From NCBI RefSeq assembly GCF_006546625.1, contig NZ_VIAR01000011.1, positions 1-64,000 of the forward strand: a stretch of 64,000 nt of DNA. Reading direction: 5' to 3'. The stretch comes from Haloflavibacter putidus. GTDB lineage: Bacteria; Bacteroidota; Bacteroidia; Flavobacteriales; Flavobacteriaceae. Every line of letters begins with the position of its first letter. Position 1 is the stretch's first letter. A program made the position numbers and the translations under genes. Below are positions 26,039 to 35,587 of the stretch, piece after piece. The notes beneath the pieces were generated by a model, which was given only the letters and a program-made list of their open reading frames with translations, was not told the DNA's origin and made no database searches.

Positions 26039-27439
26039 ATGGCTTTAAGATTTGTACCCATTTTAGCAGAAGGTATTGCCCAGGTTTCCTATTTTCTATG
26101 TGATGAAAGTGAAGGCTGCGCAGCAGTAATTGATCCTCGTCCCGATGCCGATATTTACCTTGATAAAGCACGACAATATGGTGTAACTATTACTCATATT
26201 TTTGAAACCCATATTCATGCAGATTTTATGAGCGGGTCTCGTGAGTTGGAAGATCGGTGTAAGGGAAGCGCTAAAATTTTTGTGAGTGTTGAAGGCGATG
26301 CTACGTATAATTTTGCGCATGAATCGGTTAAAGAAGGAGATGAGTTTGCATTCGGCCAAATTAAATTAAGGGCTATACATACTCCTGGTCACACCCCCGA
26401 ACATTTATCTTATTTATTATGCGAACCTCACAAAGAAGAACCCTGGGGAATAATGACCGGGGATTCGCTCTTCGTAGATTCTTTAGGCCGACCAGACTTA
26501 TTGGGTGATGAGAAAACTGATGAATTGACCGAGGCTCTTTATAAAACCATGCGGGAAGTTTTCTGCAAGCTTGGGGATGAAGTGATTGTTTATCCGTGCC
26601 ATGCAGCAGGCTCAGCTTGCGGCCCTGATATAGGTGACCGTATGCATACAACCATTGGATACGAGAAGAAACATAATCCATTCATGCAGTTTACGACTTA
26701 CGGGGAGTTTAAAGAAGCCATTCAGGAAAATGCACCTCCCATACCGACCCATTATCCTAAGATGAAAAAATTGAATGTTAAGGGACCGGAAATCTTTGGT
26801 CATACACCACAAGTGCGGTCTTTAAGTCTAAAAGAGTTTACGAAAGAAATAAAGAATAAAGATACAATCATTATTGATACCCGAGATATGTTGGCATTTG
26901 GAGGCGGACATATAGAAGGTGCTCTAAACATAGGACTACGCCCCATTCTCTCGGTTTGGACCGGTTGGTTGATAGATACAAACGCACCTATTTTACTGGT
27001 GCTCCCCAAAGATAAAGATCTGAAGCGAGTCGTAACTTTGCTATGGCGCACCGGCCATACTAATTTTAAGGGCTACCTGGCAGGGAATATGCGCACCTGG
27101 CAAGAATCTGGTAAACCAATTAAAAAATTGCCTCAACTCAGTGTGCATGAACTCAATCAAAACAAAAGACAATATCAGCCATTGGATGTGCGCAAGGATA
27201 AAGAATGGCAAAATGGCTATATTCCTGATGCCACACATATATTTCTTGGGGAAATAAGGCATAAGATCAGCAGGCTAGATAAAGAACAAAATTTAGCTGT
27301 GTATTGTGCCAGCGGCTACAGGGCCAGCATTGCTGCTAGCTATTTACAAAAAAAAGGATTTAAAAATGTTCACAGCATTCCCGGCAGCTTTATGGCGTGG
27401 AAGGCTGCGGATTTACCAATTGAAAATACAGAAAATTAA
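26039..27439 (+). CDS. MBL-fold persulfide dioxygenase-like protein with two rhodanese domains
   Basis: 466 residues. The N-terminal about 250 residues are a metallo-beta-lactamase fold of the ETHE1/CstB type: H58-x-H60-x-D62 in THIHADFMSG, HTPGHTPEHLSYLL, and MTGDSLFVDSLGRPDL with the metal-binding aspartate. A first rhodanese domain (about 265-365) lacks the catalytic cysteine (VLPKDKDLKR at that place). The second (about 375-460) has an active loop C-A-S-G-Y-R. Such enzymes oxidise glutathione or protein persulfides with oxygen to sulfite and can pass sulfur on. It forms an operon with the DUF442 gene 14 bp downstream, a sulfide-detoxification pairing. Confidence 0.9.
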   Translation: MALRFVPILAEGIAQVSYFLCDESEGCAAVIDPRPDADIYLDKARQYGVTITHIFETHIHADFMSGSRELEDRCKGSAKIFVSVEGDATYNFAHESVKEGDEFAFGQIKLRAIHTPGHTPEHLSYLLCEPHKEEPWGIMTGDSLFVDSLGRPDLLGDEKTDELTEALYKTMREVFCKLGDEVIVYPCHAAGSACGPDIGDRMHTTIGYEKKHNPFMQFTTYGEFKEAIQENAPPIPTHYPKMKKLNVKGPEIFGHTPQVRSLSLKEFTKEIKNKDTIIIDTRDMLAFGGGHIEGALNIGLRPILSVWTGWLIDTNAPILLVLPKDKDLKRVVTLLWRTGHTNFKGYLAGNMRTWQESGKPIKKLPQLSVHELNQNKRQYQPLDVRKDKEWQNGYIPDATHIFLGEIRHKISRLDKEQNLAVYCASGYRASIAASYLQKKGFKNVHSIPGSFMAWKAADLPIENTEN

Positions 27440-27453
27440 AAAAGAAAGAAATT

Positions 27454-27900
27454 ATGGAAAAGGAAATTAAAAAGGTAAATGATGAAATTTCGGTAGCGGC
27501 TTTTGACCCGGATGAAAACAGCTTTAAAACCTTTGCCGAAAAAGGTTTTAAGTCGGTTATTAATTTGCAGACCGATGCTGAAGCGCAAAATGTTTCCTCA
27601 GAGACTGAAAAAGCGCTAGCTAAGAACAATAATCTGAATTATAGACAAATAGAAGTGTCCGAAGATAAATTATCAGAAGCAATGGTAGATAATTTTAGAC
27701 AGGAGCTTAAAAACCTGCCCAAGCCTCTTGTGATTCATTGCAAATCTGGAAAGCGCTCTGGTGCTTTAGTGATGATGCATATTGGGTGTCAAAAAAACAT
27801 GTCTGGCGAAGAAGTAATTCAACAAGCGGAAGAGATGGGCTTTGAATGTGATGTGCCCGAACTAGAACAGTTCCTTAAGAAATACGTAAATGAACATTGA
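27454..27900 (+). CDS. DUF442 (beta-lactamase hydrolase-like) phosphatase family protein
   Basis: 148 residues with the protein-tyrosine-phosphatase loop H-C-K-S-G-K-R-S (about 95-102) and a NLQTDAE motif typical of DUF442/Blh proteins. These are often fused to, or adjacent to, persulfide dioxygenases and sulfide:quinone oxidoreductases; the real substrate is not settled and may be a sulfur compound rather than phosphate. Its 14-bp spacing to the MBL/rhodanese gene supports co-translation and a joint role in sulfide handling. Confidence 0.85.
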   Translation: MEKEIKKVNDEISVAAFDPDENSFKTFAEKGFKSVINLQTDAEAQNVSSETEKALAKNNNLNYRQIEVSEDKLSEAMVDNFRQELKNLPKPLVIHCKSGKRSGALVMMHIGCQKNMSGEEVIQQAEEMGFECDVPELEQFLKKYVNEH

Positions 27901-28349
27901 AAACAAAGTAATTGCATACAGTGTTTCGTTTAGATTTATAAATTTAAATTGACCCGTTTCATTTGAAGTAATTAAAAACTAAAATTTATCTACATAAACC
28001 TATATGGGCAAGAAATTGATTTCTAGCTAGAAATTGGAAGTAACGATTTCTAATTAAATACTGAATGAACACTGCTTAGATAAATAAAATGTTATTTAAG
28101 ACAAATTTCAGAAAAACGGGATCTCCTTGATGAATTGCCTGGTTATACTCACGTAAAAGAGTAGTAAAAAACACTATACAAAGAAAAGGTTTATCGCAGA
28201 TAACGAGTATTGCCGAAAAAGTGGAATTTTAGAAACCAGGAAATAGAATTCTAAGCCAACCACTCCAGATTCTCCTTGCGAAACCTAACCAATGCGTGCA
28301 ATTTGAAAAGAACAATTTTTGAAGACAAAATTGTGTTTTTGGTAAGGTA
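27901..28349. other. intergenic interval with diverged boundary repeat
   Basis: No gene is supported. At 28187-28245 the series GGTTTATCGCAGATAACGAGTATTG...GAAAAAGTGGAATTTTAGAAACCAGG parallels 29732-29790 (GGTTCACCACAAATAAAGACGAATATTG...GAAAAAGTGTATTTTTAGAACCCAGG), so it is an eroded boundary element. A hairpin ACAATTTT/AAAATTGT (28312-28334) beyond the 3' end of the minus-strand amidohydrolase may end its transcript. Confidence 0.5.
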
Positions 28350-29663
28350 TTAAATTGATTTATCGATATAGATGTTACCATCCTTCATTACAAAAACAAC
28401 ATTTTTTATAGCGTTTAGAAAATCATTCTCTATATTACCTTTTAGTGCAATGATATCAGCAAAGGATTTAGGCTGTAAAATTCCAAGTTCATTTTCCTTG
28501 CTAATATTTTTAGCAGCTAAATATGTCGCCGATTGAAGAATATTAAGCGGTTTCATACCGGATTGATAATAAGCCTTAAACATATCTTGTGAGGAGGCTC
28601 CACGCGTAACTTGAATATTAGTGTAATTATCCGATCCTGCAACTATCGTTACTCCTTTTTCTATGGCTTTCATCAATCTACGTTCCATGTCGGTCATATA
28701 TCTATCTAACCAAGAAAGCTGGTCAGGATTTTTTCCCTGTAGTTGATAATAAGTTTCCATATAATCCAGACTGTTTTCAGTTGGAACTAGAAAAACATTT
28801 TTCTCGGCCATAAGATTAAGTGTGGAATCGGCCAGAAAAAATCCGTGTTCAATACCATCTACTCCCGCCTTTATTGCATCCCAGGCAGATTCATTTTTAA
28901 TTGCGTGAGCAGTTACCGTTAGACCATTCTTATGGGCTGTTTTTACAATAGCTTCCATTTCCGGCACCGTTAACTTTGTATTATTCGGTAGATTGTCAGC
29001 ACAAATTTTAATTAAATCAACGCCTTGATTAATATGTTCACGAACGGCATTTATAGCATCTTCCGGATTTTTAATGATTCGATATTCATCACTTATAACT
29101 TCCTGATATTTCTTTTGCACCCCGTAAATCTGGCCGCCGGGTCCAGACATAATTTGGCCAGCGGCAAAAATTCTTGGACCTTCAATAGAGCCTTCATTAA
29201 TTGCATCTCTTAGTGCGATATCTAAGAACTCGCCAGAATTTCCCAGGTCTTTGATAGAGGTTATTCCCACATCAAGATAAGATTGAGCTCTTTTAACACC
29301 TCTTAGAGTTCTGAGAGCTTGATTTTCGAGAACTAAGGTGCTAATGCTATGTTTTGCAAAGTCATCGTGTGGTTCCTGATCGAATAATACATGCGTATGA
29401 GAATCAATCAATCCAGGCAGAACCGTATAATCGGTTAGATCTATAATTTTAGCATCCTTTGGAATACTAATATCTTTTTTAACTTCAATTATTTTGTTTC
29501 CTTTTATGCGAATTATTCTGTCTTTTACTAAAATATTTTGTTCACTATCATAAAATGTACCTGCCAATATGAATTTTTCATTTTCCTGAGCTTTAATTAT
29601 GCTAGTGAAAAATAGAAAAAAGAATATGCAATAAGATTTAATTTGAATCATAGAGAATTTCAT
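28350..29663 (-). CDS. secreted metal-dependent amidohydrolase
   Basis: 437 residues: signal peptide (cut after IKAQ), short beta-sandwich, then a TIM-barrel amidohydrolase with the metal motif HTH in LIDSHTHVLFD, a metal-region histidine in VTAHAIKNESA, IEHGFFL, and the late aspartate in IVAGSDNYTN. It belongs to the imidazolonepropionase/Xaa-Pro dipeptidase-like branch (adenine deaminase superfamily). Substrates in this branch are cyclic amides or dipeptides, unresolved here. It is inverted relative to most of the array and flanked on both sides by related boundary repeats (28187 and 29725). Confidence 0.85.
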   Translation of the reverse strand: MKFSMIQIKSYCIFFFLFFTSIIKAQENEKFILAGTFYDSEQNILVKDRIIRIKGNKIIEVKKDISIPKDAKIIDLTDYTVLPGLIDSHTHVLFDQEPHDDFAKHSISTLVLENQALRTLRGVKRAQSYLDVGITSIKDLGNSGEFLDIALRDAINEGSIEGPRIFAAGQIMSGPGGQIYGVQKKYQEVISDEYRIIKNPEDAINAVREHINQGVDLIKICADNLPNNTKLTVPEMEAIVKTAHKNGLTVTAHAIKNESAWDAIKAGVDGIEHGFFLADSTLNLMAEKNVFLVPTENSLDYMETYYQLQGKNPDQLSWLDRYMTDMERRLMKAIEKGVTIVAGSDNYTNIQVTRGASSQDMFKAYYQSGMKPLNILQSATYLAAKNISKENELGILQPKSFADIIALKGNIENDFLNAIKNVVFVMKDGNIYIDKSI

Positions 29664-29724
29664 ATTAAAGAGATTTGGAAGTTTGAATAATCGTTTTTAA
29701 ACGAAAATAAAGATAGAAAAACTT

Positions 29725-29800
29725 TGTACAACGGTTCACCACAAATAAAGACGAATATTGTAGAAAAAGTGTATTTTTAGAACCCAGGAAAGAAAATGGT
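29725..29800 (+). repeat. cassette-boundary element G (left half)
   Basis: GTACAACGGTTCACCACAAAT (29726-29746) repeats the start of element D; GTGTATTTTTA (29769-29779) is shared with A and E. The right end is unclear: a GGTAACC-containing stretch near 29850 is a weak candidate. The next ATG is at 29939. Confidence 0.55.
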
Positions 29801-29938
29801 TAATCCTACAAGTACGGTTTCTTACTCTGGCAACTTGTAAACCGGGACCTTGGTAACCATTTCAGTGCAGCAGCTTAGTAATTTTTTTTGAGAATTATTA
29901 ATCACTTGAAATACTTTTAGGTAAACAAAAATACAACG

Positions 29939-30919
29939 ATGAATAAAATTTTAAAGGGACTATTAATTTTTCTAGCAGTTAATATATGTTTATTCTTTAT
30001 AACTGCATTTGTACTTATCAATTGGCCAATTCCCAAAAAAGAAACAAATAAAAATTATGATTATAGTTCTATTGATACTCTTTCGGTAAAATCTTTTAAG
30101 AAAAATGAGAATTGGATTAAAATGCGTGATGGTAATAAGTTATTTAGTAAAATTTATCCAAGTAAATCTAAAACCGCTTTAATTTTAATACATGGAAGTG
30201 GCTCAGAAAGCCGATATTTGGAAACATTAGCTGGAAATATTTCTCATGATTACTTTGCCACAGTAATTACACCAGATTTAAGAGGTCATGGGCGTAACCT
30301 TAAAGACCAACCAGACATTAATTACATTGGTCAATTAGAAGAAGATATTGAAGATATTATCAAATACACAAAAGATAGTTTACACGCTAAAAAGATTATT
30401 TTGGCGGGACATTCTTCAGGTGGCGGTTTAGTTTTGAGATATATTGCCAATTCAGCCCTCACAAAAGTTGATAAAGCAATAATGATTGCTCCTTATCTAG
30501 GACACGACGCTCCAACTGTAAAGCCCAAAAGTGGAGGATGGGTAACGGTTGGAATAAAAAGATGGGTTGGGTTATCTTTGCTAAATACTATAGGTATTGA
30601 AAAGTATAATGAAAAACCTGTTTTATTTTTTAACCGGGCTAAAGCTTACGAAGATAGTTTGCAAAATAAATCCTATTCCTACCGTATGGCCGTAAATTTT
30701 GCGCCTAAAAACTATGAAAAGGATATTGCTAATGTACGAACAAACAGCTTAGTTTTAGTTGGTTCTGAAGATGAGAGTTTCTATTCCAATAAATTTAAAG
30801 AAGTTTATAGTCCAGCTGCTGAATATACCGATATACAAATTATGCAAAATGTGAATCATCTAAACATTGTAAAGGATAGCGAAGTATTAAAAAAAATTGC
30901 GAAATACCTGTCAAATTAA
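29939..30919 (+). CDS. membrane-anchored alpha/beta hydrolase
   Basis: 326 residues with an N-terminal hydrophobic helix (about residues 7-28) and an alpha/beta hydrolase domain: LILIHGSGSESR (oxyanion loop), PDLRGHGRN, nucleophile serine in ILAGHSSGGGLV, acid in VLVGSEDESF and histidine in NVNHLNIV. This matches monoacylglycerol-lipase-like serine hydrolases. It probably faces the periplasm. Single-gene cassette between G and the repeats at 30937. Confidence 0.8.
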   Translation: MNKILKGLLIFLAVNICLFFITAFVLINWPIPKKETNKNYDYSSIDTLSVKSFKKNENWIKMRDGNKLFSKIYPSKSKTALILIHGSGSESRYLETLAGNISHDYFATVITPDLRGHGRNLKDQPDINYIGQLEEDIEDIIKYTKDSLHAKKIILAGHSSGGGLVLRYIANSALTKVDKAIMIAPYLGHDAPTVKPKSGGWVTVGIKRWVGLSLLNTIGIEKYNEKPVLFFNRAKAYEDSLQNKSYSYRMAVNFAPKNYEKDIANVRTNSLVLVGSEDESFYSNKFKEVYSPAAEYTDIQIMQNVNHLNIVKDSEVLKKIAKYLSN

Positions 30920-30936
30920 GTGGTATAGATACTTTA

Positions 30937-31170
30937 CCAACAACGATTCATTGCAAATAAAGGCTTTTGTGGGAAAATGAAGAGGTTAAAAGCATTAAAA
31001 AACTATACTTGTCTGGAGAACAAAATAAAGTAAAAACTGCCAACAACACCGACAACTACTGCACAAGGCTATAATTTATAAAAATAGGAAACTATTTTAA
31101 GGCGTTTTAAGCCTATTTAATTTTTAGTTAGCTTACGGAAAACACAAAATTAGGAAGCCCACAATTCAAC
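30937..31170 (+). repeat. boundary element H: D-type left end plus second-type repeat, copy 2
   Basis: CCAACAACGATTCATTGCAAA (30938-30957) resembles the D and G left ends. Then CTGCCAACAACACCGACAAC... at about 31037 begins the second-type repeat, with TATAATTTATAAAA, AAACTATTTTAAGGCGTTTTAAGCC and GCTTACGGAAAACACAAAATT. The last part is almost identical at 38786-38815, so the repeat was duplicated together with the methyltransferase gene. Confidence 0.6.
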
Positions 31171-31176
31171 TTAAAC

Positions 31177-31833
31177 ATGAAAAAACAGCCAAATAAGCCT
31201 TGGCCAACTAAAGATGCAATGGCGCAGATTTATGAGAAAAACCTGTGGGGTGGTGCATCGGCATTTTATTCCGGTCTAGGTTCGCACCAGACGGAAGTAG
31301 TACAACCTTACTTGGCGGTAGTTTCCAGCTTTTTAAAAAGTTTTAAAACGCCCCCGGTAGTTTGTGATTTGGGGTGTGGCGATTTTAATATTGGAAAAGA
31401 ACTGGTCAAATTCTGCCGGAAATATATTGCCATAGATATTGTTCCGGAGCTGATCGCTTATAACAAAAAAACCTTTAAAGCACCTAATTTAGAATTTCAA
31501 ACCCAGAATATAGCAACAGAAACCTTGCCACCGGGAGATTGTGCCATTCTAAGACAAGTTTTGCAACATTTATCGAATGCGGAAATAAAAAAGATAATAG
31601 AAAAATTATATGCTTATAACCATATCCTGTTAACCGAACATATACCGGAAGAAGATTTTAAACCGAATTTAGATATAATCTCCGGACAAGGAATTAGACT
31701 AAAAAAACAAAGTGGCGTCAATCTTTTAGCGGCTCCTTTTCATTTTAAGGTAAAAGAAGCAAAGAAATTATTAAGCATTAAGTCGCCTAACTTTAAGGGC
31801 GTTATAGAAACCACGCTTTATAAAGTAAAATAA
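31177..31833 (+). CDS. class I SAM-dependent methyltransferase, copy 1
   Basis: 218 residues. The SAM-binding motif I is V-C-D-L-G-C-G-D (residues about 62-69), followed by YIAIDIVPELI (motif with acidic residue for the ribose), then a GDCAILRQVLQHLSNAEI segment (motif IV/post). The acceptor is unknown. A paralog of the same length lies at 38828-39484; about 30 of 218 residues differ, and the 5' flanks are also related. The two copies are in direct orientation 7 kb apart, so recombination between them could delete the DNA in between. Confidence 0.85.
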   Translation: MKKQPNKPWPTKDAMAQIYEKNLWGGASAFYSGLGSHQTEVVQPYLAVVSSFLKSFKTPPVVCDLGCGDFNIGKELVKFCRKYIAIDIVPELIAYNKKTFKAPNLEFQTQNIATETLPPGDCAILRQVLQHLSNAEIKKIIEKLYAYNHILLTEHIPEEDFKPNLDIISGQGIRLKKQSGVNLLAAPFHFKVKEAKKLLSIKSPNFKGVIETTLYKVK

Positions 31834-32037
31834 TGCAGTCTTTGTGATGCGTGGTTTTGCAAAAAACAAAAGTTAAAGCAGTAAATTATTTAATGGGCAT
31901 CTATTTCAGTTAATAAAAAAGTACGCCTAAGTATATAACAAGCTAAGAAAGAAAAATGTTTTTTTATAAAATGTTTCTAACTTTACGTATTCTGCCGCGC
32001 AATCATATTAAAAAAATCAACTAAAAAAAATTTACAG

Positions 32038-32610
32038 ATGAATAGCATAAGAATTTACTTTTCCTCCTTCTTTCTACTTTGCTTTATAACCAGCATTCAA
32101 GCACAAACAACTGCAAATTGGACTCTTTTGAAAGATGAACCCACAACCCAATTGGTTTTTACGAGCTCTACTACAAAACAAGTGAAAGACTACACTTTTA
32201 AAGCAAAATGGGATGATAAACTAAGCTATTCTGAAAACATTGGTTACTACGGTGGTATTGCAGAATTAAAAATCTCTAAAGACAACAAGGAGCTACAATC
32301 CATAAGGAATATAGAAGATGGCATTGCCTTAGGAGAAATACGATTCACTTTTTATGATTATAATATGGATGGTCATATAGATTTTACTGTTCCAATAAAT
32401 TGCAGCAATTCATGTTATGATGCTTATTATTTATACAATCCGGAAACCAATACTTTTGAATATCAAAAAGACTGGGATTATTTGCGCATTCAAAAATTGG
32501 ATAAAAAGAACAAACAAATCCTCTCACAACCTGAAGGCACTGCGCGCGATATTGAGCAAAAACTGTATAAAGTAGAGGGAAATAACTTGCAGCTTATAAA
32601 AAAACTCTAA
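32038..32610 (+). CDS. secreted protein with a single EF-hand-like loop
   Basis: 190 residues: signal peptide (cut after IQAQ), then a beta-rich domain with the calcium-loop-like D-Y-N-M-D-G-H-I-D-F (about residues 105-114), and a pair of cysteines in NCSNSCYDAYYLYNPETNTFEY. This resembles the XAC2610-like/FG-GAP-like secreted proteins that present a repeat-like 'DxNxDGxxD' loop and a 'YLYNPETxxF' strand. Function unknown; periplasmic or surface location likely. Preceded by 204 bp with no gene. Confidence 0.7.
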   Translation: MNSIRIYFSSFFLLCFITSIQAQTTANWTLLKDEPTTQLVFTSSTTKQVKDYTFKAKWDDKLSYSENIGYYGGIAELKISKDNKELQSIRNIEDGIALGEIRFTFYDYNMDGHIDFTVPINCSNSCYDAYYLYNPETNTFEYQKDWDYLRIQKLDKKNKQILSQPEGTARDIEQKLYKVEGNNLQLIKKL

Positions 32611-32833
32611 AAAGATTGAGTGTTTTTAGTTTGCTCTGAAGTATCAGCTTAATAGGTAGTTGATTTTTAGGGTAGAAGAAGGTTATTTCAGCCGTTCTTT
32701 TTTGGTCAGTTTAGACAAAAAACTTTTTAAGTCCGTCACGTTTTGGCGAACCGTAACTTTAGCTTTGAAATAAAGCAAAGGAAGAGAAATTCACTTTGCA
32801 AATAATAAACTAACCTAACAAATTTTAAACATT

Positions 32834-33226
32834 ATGATCAAAAAATTAAATCTTGGAGAGATTATAAACGAGTATCAAGAATACTTTTCGGAAAAAGAAA
32901 TAGTAGAACTCAAACAGATTCAGCAAAGTTCGGGTACGCTTGCCGCTAAAGCAAAAGCTTTACACGCGGTTTTATTTAGCGAAGAGACTGATTTTATGTT
33001 AGATTCCAGCTCCGATGCTAAAGACCGTTCAAGAGGTATAAACCCAATGTCTGCGGAATACACCAAACGGATGAACAGCAAAAGAGAAGCTTTTGGTATA
33101 GAGCCTTTGTCTGTAGATGGTTACGCGGTTTGCGGAAAATCAGAGCCATTTTGCGAAGAAGTTATCCGCCAAGATAAAAATTATAAAGAATTTTTAGAAG
33201 CTAAAGAAGCGGGCGAAAGCAAGTAA
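32834..33226 (+). CDS. hypothetical protein
   Basis: 130 residues, soluble, no signal peptide. The N-terminal half is predicted helical (LGEIINEYQEYFSEKEIVELKQIQ), followed by a low-complexity serine/aspartate stretch and the phrase INPMSAEYTKRMNSKREAFGIEPLSVDGYAV. Two cysteines lie at CGKSEPFCEE. I do not recognise a family. It has its own 220-bp upstream region and is followed by the boundary palindrome at 33294. Confidence 0.55.
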   Translation: MIKKLNLGEIINEYQEYFSEKEIVELKQIQQSSGTLAAKAKALHAVLFSEETDFMLDSSSDAKDRSRGINPMSAEYTKRMNSKREAFGIEPLSVDGYAVCGKSEPFCEEVIRQDKNYKEFLEAKEAGESK

Positions 33227-33293
33227 TGTTGGTTCGATAGAAAAATTAAATTATTTTTTCCATATAGTATAGCTACAATTTTAAAGAAAAGTT

Positions 33294-33488
33294 CCGGATA
33301 TAGCCTAACACGGCGTCAGAATATTTTTTTGGCTGAGTTAGAAATAAACAAATATTCTGTTGTTTTTAAACTAATACGTTATAGTCGTAAATAATTCTTA
33401 AAAAAATGTTATTTTTAGGGTTTTAGAAATTGATAGGCTTTTGAGAAAGCACTTTTTTAAAACGTATTATATCCGGGTTTTGGTTAGG
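33294..33488. repeat. cassette-boundary palindrome with diverged copy 3 of the 99-bp repeat
   Basis: CCGGATATA (33294-33302, approximate) and TATATCCGG (about 33468-33476) face each other near the two ends. The right part (33395-33488) parallels the 99-bp repeat: TTCTTAAAAAAATGTTATTTTTAGG at the start and ATTATATCCGGGTTTTGGTTAG at the end, with the inner region diverged. It ends about 45 bp before the next ATG. Confidence 0.5.
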
Positions 33489-33532
33489 ATATAAGAGTGG
33501 ATATTGATTTACAAAAATTATTGTATACCATT

Positions 33533-35575
33533 ATGAGAAAATCATTTTACATACTACTAATATTTTTGCTCTCAGGAAATATTTACTGTCAAAATTCAAT
33601 AATTAGTGAAAATGATATTCCAAAACTTAATTCGATTATAAATGACTTGGAAGAGAATTACAGTCGAAGTGAAACACCTAATTTTTACACATTGCCGCAG
33701 GCATCAGCCAGTTACTTCAAAATCATAACAAAAGACCCAATTAATTTTCTTGCTGAATTAAAGAAATCAAAGAGCGTAGAAGAATTGCAAAATAAATTCT
33801 ACGGTTTACAAGTGGACAAGGATTTATTAGTAATAAAAAATGTTTATGCGGACTATAATGATGAAAAGCAATTAGAAATAAAATCTTTTGAAATTACTAA
33901 CAATCAAAACCACCGTGTTAAACTGCCTTCTAATGATTCTTTAAACCAAAATAACATAAAATATTTTCATACTAGTTATACAAGTAAAAGAGATAGCATA
34001 ACCACTATTCGTGGCTTTTATTTGAATACTGAATTCAAATCAGTTAAAATTACAAGAAAACTTTCTGATTGGATTAACTACACAGATAAAATTGTTAAAC
34101 CGGAAATATCAATTTTTTACGATAGTGATAATAAATTGAATAAATATAGAGCACGTAAGGAAACTATTATTGACTCATTAGTGCGTTACTATGAACTAAA
34201 AACCAACAAACCACCTTATAGAAAAGAGCAAAATTTTATAGCGCGAAGAAAGAAATTAAACGATTGGCAATCTAAAAAAGAAAAATTTGCAGACAGCCTT
34301 TATAAAAATGACAGTAACTTTAAAAATCTGCTATTAGAAGCTTTAGATTACGCAGAAAAAAATAAAGTTTCAAACGGGGATTTGGAGGATTTTACTGCGC
34401 AATTAATTTCCCAAAAACGAGCTTTGGAGTTGATGAGGCAAAATAGACAAGTAGGAACTTGTAGCTTTGACAACGGACCTATTATCCAGCAAAAAAGAAT
34501 TGCAAATTTGGCTGCCAAAACTCAAAATTGGAACGTTTTTATAAAGTCTTTCCTAAACGTAATGAATGATAATGTTTCGAGAAATGCAAATAGCAATATT
34601 GCTTCAAATGCGAGAAAAACGTATATAGAAGAACTTGCAAAACTTAATTTAGATTTGGATAAGATGCTATTAGGTTCTAATGTAAGATTTAAAGATACAA
34701 TCCGTAAACACTATTTTTCTAATGGTAGTAAAATTGCAAAAGCTTATGCTAACTTAAATTCTGAAAAACAAGAATACTTTGAGAATACGATTTGCCAAAT
34801 AATTAGAGACAAAAAAATTGATGCTTTTAATAAACTTCATTTTTATAATACGCTCAAAAACTATCAATACTTCATAAATGATAGCATCAAAAAAACAGAA
34901 TTAGAGAAAGTTATTCAAGATCTAGTTCCATCGCTTCCAAAAGAAATAAAATCTAGAATTGAAAACCCAAACAAACAGCTATACGATTTACTTTATCGTG
35001 AAAAAGAAGAACTAGATAATTTTGAAATAAAATCTTCAATTATAGCATATATTGGTTCTTATAGTTATGATGGTGAATGTTGGCAAGCTGAACTTATTGA
35101 CAAAAATTCTGACGGAAAGATTATTTACAACTTAACAATGCCTATTGGGGGAAAAATAACACCGCTTCAAAATTTTATTGACAAAAAAAATGAATTGAAA
35201 TCTCGTGTTGAAGCTCACTCTTTTTTACAACAAATTATCAATGATAATGAAGAAAGTAAAGTTCATATAAAATTCACAAAAGATAAGTCGTTTGTTAATC
35301 GCAGAAACAAAGTAACCAAAGATATGCCCAAGGAATTAGTAGAGGAATTGGACTTTGAAAATGCAATATCTCTTTATGTTTCATTTCCAAAAAGAAAATA
35401 CGTACGCTTTGTATTATTAAATAATGGAAACTTATTGATGTTAGGAATTCCGAAGGATTTTGAATTATTAGAATATAAATTTGAAGAATTAATGACTAAA
35501 GAAAAAAAATCATTCTTATCTACTTCCTACAAGAGTTTTAAACTATTTGATGAGAAGGGAAAAATGTTGAATTAA
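33533..35575 (+). CDS. large hypothetical secreted protein
   Basis: 680 residues from the ATG at 33533, chosen over a GTG at 33497 because it begins a signal peptide (MRKSFYILLIFLLSGN, cut after YCQ). The mature chain is lysine/asparagine-rich and mostly helical between about 150 and 500, with beta-rich segments near 500-620. There are few cysteines and no hydrophobic anchor. I do not recognise a family. It is alone between two boundary palindromes (33294 and 35588), so it is a single-gene cassette despite its size. Confidence 0.6.
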   Translation: MRKSFYILLIFLLSGNIYCQNSIISENDIPKLNSIINDLEENYSRSETPNFYTLPQASASYFKIITKDPINFLAELKKSKSVEELQNKFYGLQVDKDLLVIKNVYADYNDEKQLEIKSFEITNNQNHRVKLPSNDSLNQNNIKYFHTSYTSKRDSITTIRGFYLNTEFKSVKITRKLSDWINYTDKIVKPEISIFYDSDNKLNKYRARKETIIDSLVRYYELKTNKPPYRKEQNFIARRKKLNDWQSKKEKFADSLYKNDSNFKNLLLEALDYAEKNKVSNGDLEDFTAQLISQKRALELMRQNRQVGTCSFDNGPIIQQKRIANLAAKTQNWNVFIKSFLNVMNDNVSRNANSNIASNARKTYIEELAKLNLDLDKMLLGSNVRFKDTIRKHYFSNGSKIAKAYANLNSEKQEYFENTICQIIRDKKIDAFNKLHFYNTLKNYQYFINDSIKKTELEKVIQDLVPSLPKEIKSRIENPNKQLYDLLYREKEELDNFEIKSSIIAYIGSYSYDGECWQAELIDKNSDGKIIYNLTMPIGGKITPLQNFIDKKNELKSRVEAHSFLQQIINDNEESKVHIKFTKDKSFVNRRNKVTKDMPKELVEELDFENAISLYVSFPKRKYVRFVLLNNGNLLMLGIPKDFELLEYKFEELMTKEKKSFLSTSYKSFKLFDEKGKMLN

Positions 35576-35587
35576 AAAATAACTGTG

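Noticed and set aside
33230-33245. GGTTCGA word resembling a tRNA T-loop
   Set aside because: The surrounding bases do not fold into a cloverleaf; no tRNA gene was found anywhere in the window.
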